Of a stretch of 18,649 nucleotides of DNA, positions 14,216-18,649 are shown piece by piece. The translations under genes and the position numbers were made by a program. Location of the stretch: NCBI RefSeq assembly GCF_035492835.1, contig NZ_DATJIY010000175.1:1-18649 (forward strand), read 5' to 3'. The DNA is from Dinghuibacter sp035492835. Lineage in GTDB: Bacteria; Bacteroidota; Bacteroidia; Chitinophagales; Chitinophagaceae. Positions within the stretch are counted from its first letter, which is position 1. The number at the start of each line of letters is the position of its first letter. The notes below the pieces were generated by a model. The model saw nothing but the letters and a program-made list of their open reading frames with translations, ran no database searches and was not told where the DNA came from.

Positions 14216-15298
14216 CTAAAATAGTTGGGGCGCGTGCACGGGCGCGCGCAGGTAATCGTTAAGCAGACGCGGGAATGCCAGCGACGACAACTCGCCCTTT
14301 TGAACACATTTAAAGGCTTCTCCAACCAATGGCCGGGTGAGCTTGAGGTGAATAAATCTGGCCTTTACCTGCCGGTGCGTGAGCAGCTGACGGTACACAG
14401 GGGAAGCGCCCAGTATCGTGTAGGAACCCTTCCCGAGCAATTCCCTGAACCAGGCTCCCTCTAACAGAGCGGTGTAGTCCTCCCAATCCGTTTCGGCCGG
14501 AAGCTCGTGACCTATAAATTCGAAGAGGTGCTGCCAGATGTCTTTGGCCGTCCGCTCCCGGACGTATATCCCGTCCTGGTATTCGGCTACTACATACAGG
14601 AAAAACCGGTCCTTGCGCACCATCCGCTTACTTTTTACCGGCAGCAGCGCGACCTTGTCCTGGCGGAAAGCCGCGCACCGGCTTTGTAGCGGACAACTAC
14701 CACAGACAGGGGACGCCGGTTTGCACACCACCGCGCCAAAATCCATGAGGGCCTGATTGTACGTCGCGGGGTCTCCCCGGTCGAGACACCGGTCGGCCAG
14801 ACCGGTCAGCTCCGTCTTGCCTTCAGTGGTATCAATGGGTGTGGCTATCCCGAAAAAGCGGGATAGCACCCTCAACACGTTCCCGTCGACTACCGCGTGC
14901 GGCAGCCCGTAGGCAAAGGAGGCAATAGCCGCAGCCGTATATGACCCCACCCCTTTAAGTTCCAGGATATCATTATATGTATCGGGAAATTGTCCCATCT
15001 TCTCTTCGGAGACAAGACGGGCGGTGTGGATAAGATTTTTACAGCGGGAATAATAGCCCAGGCCTTCCCAAAGTTTGAATATACGATCGTCGGGGGCGGC
15101 AGCCAGGTCGGAGATGGTCGGGAAGGCTCCTACGAAACGTTCGTAGTATGCTAATCCTTGCTCAACGCGGGTTTGCTGGAGAATTATTTCGCTCAGCCAG
15201 ATCTTATAGGGGTCTTTTACCCCCTTCCACGGCATCTGCCGGGTGTTTTCCCGAGCGTTCCAATCCAGGAGGACGTCCCGGAAATAGCGGGTTTGCAT
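14216..15298 (-). CDS. mutY: A/G-specific adenine glycosylase
   Basis: 360 residues; removes adenine mispaired with 8-oxoguanine. N-terminal HhH-GPD fold: Glu37 in SEIILQQTRV, hairpin LKGVGSYTAAAIASFAYG (114-131), catalytic Asp138 in VVDGNVLRVLSRFFG, and the 4Fe-4S loop C192-X6-C199-X2-C202-X5-C208. The C-terminal NUDIX-like domain for 8-oxoG recognition starts near residue 225; LTH (in LLTHRQVKARF) occupies the place of the FSH loop. The ATG is followed by QTRYFRDVLLDWN, a normal family start. It is divergent from HU across 152 bp and precedes ssb. Confidence 0.95.
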   Translation of the reverse strand: MQTRYFRDVLLDWNARENTRQMPWKGVKDPYKIWLSEIILQQTRVEQGLAYYERFVGAFPTISDLAAAPDDRIFKLWEGLGYYSRCKNLIHTARLVSEEKMGQFPDTYNDILELKGVGSYTAAAIASFAYGLPHAVVDGNVLRVLSRFFGIATPIDTTEGKTELTGLADRCLDRGDPATYNQALMDFGAVVCKPASPVCGSCPLQSRCAAFRQDKVALLPVKSKRMVRKDRFFLYVVAEYQDGIYVRERTAKDIWQHLFEFIGHELPAETDWEDYTALLEGAWFRELLGKGSYTILGASPVYRQLLTHRQVKARFIHLKLTRPLVGEAFKCVQKGELSSLAFPRLLNDYLRAPVHAPQLF

Positions 15299-15450
15299 GA
15301 AAAAAGAGGCCTCCGATGGCTCAAAGTTGCGGGTTTTGTGTCAAAAAATTTTTAATTTTATATCGCTTTAATATTCAAAAAATTAGAATCAATTTTGTGG
15401 GCATGTATTTTGTTCGGTTAAAATATGTATTCTAACTTAATCTAAACACC
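15299..15450. promoter_or_regulatory. AT-rich divergent promoter region of mutY and HU
   Basis: 152 bp between two divergent starts; the half nearer HU (about 15340-15450) is strongly AT-rich with A and T tracts, unlike the surrounding GC-rich genes. I cannot point to one perfect TTTG / TAnnTTTG pair; CAATTTTG at 15389-15396 and TATTTTG about 15 bases downstream are partial matches. Both genes must be started from here. Confidence 0.4.
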
Positions 15451-15741
15451 ATGCGTAAAGCCGATTTAGTGAACCAGATTGCAGACAAAACGGGGATTCC
15501 CAAGGTGGATGTACTTGTAACCTTGGAAACCATGTTTAAAGAAGTAAAAGAAACTCTTTCCAACGGGGAAAACATCTATATCCGGGGATTTGGCAGTTTC
15601 ATTACTAAAAAACGGGCTGCCAAGATCGGTCGTAACATCAAGAAAAATACGGCCGTGCAAATCCCCGAGCACTACGTACCTGCATTCAAGCCTTCCAAAG
15701 AATTCGTAGCGGAAGTCAAGAAAATGCAGAATGGCAAGTAA
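15451..15741 (+). CDS. HU family DNA-binding protein
   Basis: 96 residues of the HU/IHF fold, a dimeric nucleoid protein. Visible: N-terminal helices MRKADLVNQIADKTGIPKVD, the saddle and arm strand with IRGFGSFITKKRAAKIGRN, and the C-terminal helix FKPSKEFVAEVKKMQNGK. The DNA-intercalating turn contains IPEHYVPAF where many HU proteins have IPA...PAF. Preceded by an AT-rich promoter region and typical of the HU gene that lies next to mutY and ribonuclease G in Bacteroidota. Its stop TAA overlaps a perfect -7 box (TAACTTTG) that may serve the next gene. Confidence 0.95.
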   Translation: MRKADLVNQIADKTGIPKVDVLVTLETMFKEVKETLSNGENIYIRGFGSFITKKRAAKIGRNIKKNTAVQIPEHYVPAFKPSKEFVAEVKKMQNGK

Positions 15742-15746
15742 CTTTG
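15739..15746 (+). promoter_or_regulatory. -7 box TAACTTTG overlapping the HU stop codon
   Basis: An exact match to the Bacteroidota TAnnTTTG element followed by C, as preferred, 20 bases before the TPR gene start. No TTG is found about 19 bases upstream, so the promoter call is only half supported. Confidence 0.35.
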
Positions 15747-15765
15747 CCCCCTCAATCCGGAGGGA

Positions 15766-16638
15766 GTGGTGAAAAAACAGCAATTACTGGTCGTTGGTCT
15801 TGGTTTAGTCGTTTTGATCGGTCTGTTCTTCTTTGGAAGGACGGCGCCCGATGCAACTGCACGGCCTGCTTCCGCCTCAGCGGCGGATTCGGCCAAATTG
15901 GATTTTCCAGCGATGCTGGCGATCGCTAAACAGAAGATTACACCTTCCCAACTGGCTTATGTGACCCAACTGGAACACGCCGTCGTCCGGGGAGACGTTC
16001 AAACACAACAGATACAGGCTTACAAGCAGCTGGCCGCCTTCTGGGGCGACACGGTTAGGATATTCGTGCCATATGCAGAATATACCGCGCTGGCGGCGAA
16101 GTTGGAAAATTCTGAAAAAAGCCTGACCTTTGCAGCCAATTTGTTTTTTGACGACCTGCAAAGCGTCCAGGAAGCACCCCTCCGGAGTTGGGAGGCGGAT
16201 CAGGCCAAAGACCTCTACAGCAAGGTTCTGGCAATAGATCCGGGCAACGACTCCGCAAAGGTCAGCTTAGGCAGCTGCTACATCTTCGGTGGCAGCGGGT
16301 CCCCCCAGGAAACAATGCAAGGCATCCTGAAGATCAGGGAGGTCGCTCAAAGGGACAGTACCAATACCTACGCCCAGTACATGTTGGGCATGGCGGGTAT
16401 CGTTTCAGGGCAGACCGACCGGGCCATCGACCGTTTTCAAACAGTCTTACGCCATGATCCTGATAATCTGGATGTTCAGATGAGACTCGCGGACCTTTAT
16501 GAAGAAAAGGGCGACCGGGTAGCGGCCCGGAACGCTTATCAGGATCTCAAATCGACCTATAACCGGTTAGTAGGGGCGGGTAAGTTGAAAAACGACACCT
16601 CGTTCCTGCGGGAAATAAATAAAAGAATAAGCCGGTAA
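15766..16638 (+). CDS. Membrane-anchored TPR protein
   Basis: 290 residues. An uncleaved-looking N-terminal anchor (about 7-23, LLVVGLGLVVLIGLFFFG) is followed by a low-complexity Ala/Ser stretch (27-43) and a helical domain. Tetratricopeptide-type repeats are visible at about 141-162 (YSKVLAIDPGNDSA), 165-198, 202-232 (YMLGMAGIVSGQTDRAIDRF) and 236-266 (LADLYEEKGDRVAARNAY). TPR domains bind proteins; no enzyme motif is seen. The start is GTG: two adjacent GTG codons (15766 and 15769) are possible, and GGAGG at 15759-15763 is spaced better for the second, giving MKKQQ. The protein commonly follows HU in this gene neighbourhood as far as I recall; its role is unknown. Confidence 0.82.
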   Translation: MVKKQQLLVVGLGLVVLIGLFFFGRTAPDATARPASASAADSAKLDFPAMLAIAKQKITPSQLAYVTQLEHAVVRGDVQTQQIQAYKQLAAFWGDTVRIFVPYAEYTALAAKLENSEKSLTFAANLFFDDLQSVQEAPLRSWEADQAKDLYSKVLAIDPGNDSAKVSLGSCYIFGGSGSPQETMQGILKIREVAQRDSTNTYAQYMLGMAGIVSGQTDRAIDRFQTVLRHDPDNLDVQMRLADLYEEKGDRVAARNAYQDLKSTYNRLVGAGKLKNDTSFLREINKRISR

Positions 16639-16682
16639 ATCGGCGGTTCAGTATTTTGTAACTATTAAAAAATCATCGTAGT

Positions 16683-16778
16683 ATGCCTTGTGGTAAGAAA
16701 AGAAAGCGGCATAAGATCGCCACACACAAACGTAAGAAACGTCTTAGAAAGAATCGCCATAAGAAGAAGGGCAAGTAG
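16683..16778 (+). CDS. Very basic 31-residue ribosomal-type protein, bS22/mS38-like (AURKAIP1/COX24 domain)
   Basis: The ORF ATG CCT TGT GGT ... GGC AAG TAG encodes 31 residues, 21 of them Lys, Arg or His, with no acidic residue. The order K-[I/M]-x-x-H-K-x-x-K-x-x-R-K-[N/T]-R lines up by eye with the C-terminal motif of human mitochondrial AURKAIP1 (mS38) and with mycobacterial bS22, short proteins that sit on the small ribosomal subunit. It lies 44 bp after the TPR gene and 31 bp ahead of a terminator. The codon pattern and conserved start MPCGKKRKRHK suggest a real gene. Ribosomal binding is inferred from composition and motif, not shown. Confidence 0.75.
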   Translation: MPCGKKRKRHKIATHKRKKRLRKNRHKKKGK

Positions 16779-16809
16779 TTTTCCCGCTTTGCTCTCCACC
16801 AGCTTATTC

Positions 16810-16844
16810 GCCGGTCTAAGCGCTCGTTCGCTTGCCGGCTTTTT
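16810..16844 (+). terminator. Intrinsic terminator after the bS22-like gene
   Basis: Stem GCCGG / CCGGC (16810-16814 with 16835-16839), a small internal loop, then AAGCG / CGCTT (16818-16822 with 16829-16833) and a six-base loop, followed by TTTTT (16840-16844). It starts with AGCTTATTCGCCGG, which recurs at the terminator after rng. Confidence 0.8.
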
Positions 16845-16857
16845 GCCTTCTGCCACC

Positions 16858-16865
16858 TATCTTTA
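16858..16865 (+). promoter_or_regulatory. Possible -7 box for the ribonuclease gene
   Basis: TATCTTTA differs in one base from TAnnTTTG; a TTG lies 23 bases upstream inside the terminator arm. It would give a leader of about 35 bases. Weak evidence. Confidence 0.25.
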
Positions 16866-16907
16866 CACCTACCAAAGTCACCTCCGATAAGTAAAAGGAA
16901 ATGAGCT

Positions 16908-18455
16908 TTGAATAAGGAATTAATCATAAATACAGCTCCACAAGCCGTGGAGATTGCATTACTGGAAGACAAGAAACTCGTCGAACTGCACCATGAGCAG
17001 GCGGACGCCAGTTTCGCTGTCGGGGATCTATACCTGGGCAAGGTCAAAAAACTCGTCCCTGGTATGAACGCGGCATTCGTCGAAGTTGGATTTGAAAAGG
17101 ACGGCTTCCTTCACTATACGGACCTGAGCCCTTACGCCCGGTCCATATTGAAGTTCACCCAAGCGGGCATCAACGATAAATCCGACGGCGGTTTCGACTT
17201 CGGTTCGTTCCAGAACGAACCCGAGATCGTCAAAACCGGTAAGATCAACGAAGTCCTCAACGGTAAGCCCAACATACTCGTCCAGATTCTGAAGGAGCCC
17301 ATCGCGGCCAAGGGTCCGCGCCTCAGCTGCGAAATTTCGCTGCCCGGCCGCTTCGTGGTCGTCACGCCCTTCAACGACATCGTCGCCGTCTCCCGTAAGA
17401 TCCATTCGGGGGAAGAGCGCCGTCGTCTCCACAAGATCGTGGAAGCCATAAAGCCCAAGAATTTCGGCGTCATCGTACGGACCGCCGCCGAGGGTAAGAA
17501 CACGGCCGAGCTCCACGAGGACCTGCAGATGCTGGTCGATAGCTGGCAGACGCTCCAGCGCAACCTCAAAGGCGCCGTGGCCCCGGCCAAGATCATGAGC
17601 GAGCAGACGAAGACGACCAGCATCCTCCGCGACCTGTTGAATGGGGATTTCAACCGCATCGTCGTAAACGATAAGAACATCTACAACGACACGCGGAACT
17701 ATATCCAGCGGATCGCCCCCGAAAAGGCGGACATCGTCCAGCTCCACCACAACGGCTCGCCGGTATTCGACAGCTACGGCGTCACCAAGCAGGTAAAGGC
17801 CGCCTTTGGCAAAACCGTAAACCTGGCCAGCGGCGCCTACCTGATCATCGAGCACACCGAGGCCCTCCACGTCATCGACGTCAACAGCGGCTACAAGAGC
17901 GTTTCCAACAACCAGGAGACCAACGCCCTGGAGACCAACCTCGAGGCCGCCGAAGAAATCGCCCGCCAGCTCCGCCTGCGCGACCTGGGCGGCATCATCG
18001 TCGTGGACTTCATCGACATGAAGCACCCCGACAACAAAAAGGCCGTCATGGATGCGATGGAAAAGTTCATGTCGACCGACCGCGCCAAACACGCCATCCT
18101 GTCGATCTCCAAGTTCGGGATCATGCAGATCACCCGCCAGCGCATGCGCCCCGAGGTGAACATCAACACCCAGGAAGTCTGCCCCACCTGCAACGGTACT
18201 GGCAAGATCACGTCCACCCTCATCCTCGAGGACGAGATCGAAAAGAACCTGAACTACCTGATCATGCAGCAGCACAAGGGCCTGACCGTAACCGTACACC
18301 CCATCATGGAGGCCTACCTCAAACGCGGATGGTACTCCCGCCGCCTTAAATGGTGCTGGAAGTATAAGCAGAACATCCGCATCAAGGGTAATACGAATTA
18401 CCACCTCACGGAATACCACTTCTTCGATAAGAACGAGGAAGAAATCAAGATTTGA
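16908..18455 (+). CDS. rng: Ribonuclease E/G family endoribonuclease
   Basis: 515 residues; an RNase G-sized protein without the long C-terminal scaffold of E. coli RNase E. It cuts single-stranded RNA in rRNA maturation and mRNA decay. Seen: N-terminal RNase H-like strand MNKELIINTAP, S1 domain (about 38-150, GDLYLGKVKKLVPGMNAAFVEVG) with an insert of about 35 residues (78-112, SILKF to VKTGK), catalytic Asp324 (HVIDVNSG) and Asp367 (VVDFIDM), and zinc-link CPTCNGTG (C425, C428). The start is TTG at 16908: the ATG at 16901 is in another frame and meets TAA after four codons, overlapping the TTG. A terminator separates it from the bS22-like gene, so it has its own promoter. Confidence 0.95.
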   Translation: MNKELIINTAPQAVEIALLEDKKLVELHHEQADASFAVGDLYLGKVKKLVPGMNAAFVEVGFEKDGFLHYTDLSPYARSILKFTQAGINDKSDGGFDFGSFQNEPEIVKTGKINEVLNGKPNILVQILKEPIAAKGPRLSCEISLPGRFVVVTPFNDIVAVSRKIHSGEERRRLHKIVEAIKPKNFGVIVRTAAEGKNTAELHEDLQMLVDSWQTLQRNLKGAVAPAKIMSEQTKTTSILRDLLNGDFNRIVVNDKNIYNDTRNYIQRIAPEKADIVQLHHNGSPVFDSYGVTKQVKAAFGKTVNLASGAYLIIEHTEALHVIDVNSGYKSVSNNQETNALETNLEAAEEIARQLRLRDLGGIIVVDFIDMKHPDNKKAVMDAMEKFMSTDRAKHAILSISKFGIMQITRQRMRPEVNINTQEVCPTCNGTGKITSTLILEDEIEKNLNYLIMQQHKGLTVTVHPIMEAYLKRGWYSRRLKWCWKYKQNIRIKGNTNYHLTEYHFFDKNEEEIKI

Positions 18456-18479
18456 GTTAAATCGCCATCTAGCTTATTC

Positions 18480-18503
18480 GCCGGCCTCGCGCCGGCTTTT
18501 TTT
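18480..18503 (+). terminator. Intrinsic terminator after rng
   Basis: GCCGGC (18480-18485), loop CTCGC, GCCGGC (18491-18496) and seven T (18497-18503), 25 bases after the stop codon. It carries the AGCTTATTCGCCGG leader also present before the previous terminator. Confidence 0.9.
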
Positions 18504-18585
18504 CGCCCGCCAGCCTTCCCACGGCCCCCTGGCTTCACCGGCCGCCCCCGTTCCGCCCTAAGCGTGTAGGCCTCGGGGAGTGGGG

Positions 18586-18649
18586 TGGGGTGCCTCTTTT
18601 ACCCCGTTTTGCGAAACGTTTCGCAAAACGGGGTAAAAGAGGCACCCCA
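18586..18649. repeat. Perfect 64-bp palindrome at the right window edge
   Basis: 18586-18617 is the exact reverse complement of 18618-18649 with no spacer. Its centre reads GCGAAACGTTTCGC, and the arms begin TGGGGTGCCTCTTTT. The window ends exactly at the arm, so it may be longer. No T-run follows in the visible sequence. The 82 bp between the rng terminator and this element hold no gene that I can see. Confidence 0.85.

Noticed and set aside
17028..18419. 463-codon open frame on the minus strand opposite rng
   Set aside because: Antisense to a clear ribonuclease gene; its valine-, aspartate- and glycine-rich product has no family pattern and arises from the GC-rich third codon positions of rng.
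18607..18628. Palindrome centre as a simple LacI/PurR operator
   Set aside because: CGAAACGTTTCG fits such sites, but perfect symmetry extends over 64 bp, far more than an operator needs, and no regulated gene is visible beyond the edge.
1..18649. CRISPR array, tRNA, rRNA, insertion sequence, prophage or toxin-antitoxin pair
   Set aside because: No spaced direct repeats, cloverleaf-type sequences, transposase or integrase motifs, or small paired toxin genes were seen in the gaps or among the coding regions.

Overview
The window looks like chromosomal DNA of a GC-rich member of the Bacteroidota, most likely a soil-type Chitinophagaceae bacterium. The reasons are: the gliding genes gldE-gldD next to ssb and mutY, a carB product lacking the usual C-terminal regulatory domain, a lack of strong Shine-Dalgarno sites at most starts, candidate promoters of the Bacteroidota TTTG / TAnnTTTG type, and Rcp1-type response regulators. 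The family-level call is inference from gene content; no rRNA is present. I see no tRNA, insertion sequence, prophage or CRISPR array.

Layout. (1) 1-3282, plus strand: the 3' part of carB, then purH, i.e. pyrimidine and purine nucleotide synthesis, separated by a perfect intercistronic hairpin. (2) 3279-8850: a signalling island. Two stand-alone receiver proteins lie on the minus strand. A tight plus-strand operon encodes an NtrC-type sigma-54 activator, a soluble double-PAS histidine kinase and a receiver-PAS-histidine kinase hybrid. The divergent region 4120-4377 contains a sigma-54-type promoter candidate and dyad motifs. (3) 8843-9679: a 51-residue membrane protein of the lmo0937 type, preceded by two inverted repeats, and an FMN-barrel protein. 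(4) 15298-9684, minus strand: mutY, then ssb-gldE-gldD-DUF3109-lutB, the last five almost gapless and probably co-transcribed from a promoter in front of ssb. (5) 15451-18455, plus strand: HU, a membrane-anchored TPR protein, a 31-residue very basic ribosomal-type microprotein (bS22/mS38-like) and a ribonuclease E/G.

Functionally, the right half is the conserved Bacteroidota block rng-HU-mutY-ssb-gldE-gldD (nucleoid, repair, RNA processing, gliding). The left half is nucleotide synthesis followed by a probably accessory multi-component phosphorelay. In that relay the Cph1-like kinase, the Rcp1-like receiver and the sigma-54 activator could form one circuit, perhaps with autoregulation. This is inference; no input signal can be read from the sequence.

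The most striking unexplained items are a perfect 64-bp palindrome cut by the right window edge, a pair of related terminators on either side of rng, the sigma-54 promoter and dyads in front of the signalling operon, and the bS22-like microprotein. I found no clear evidence of a wholly new system; the signalling island with its cis elements is the best candidate for follow-up.
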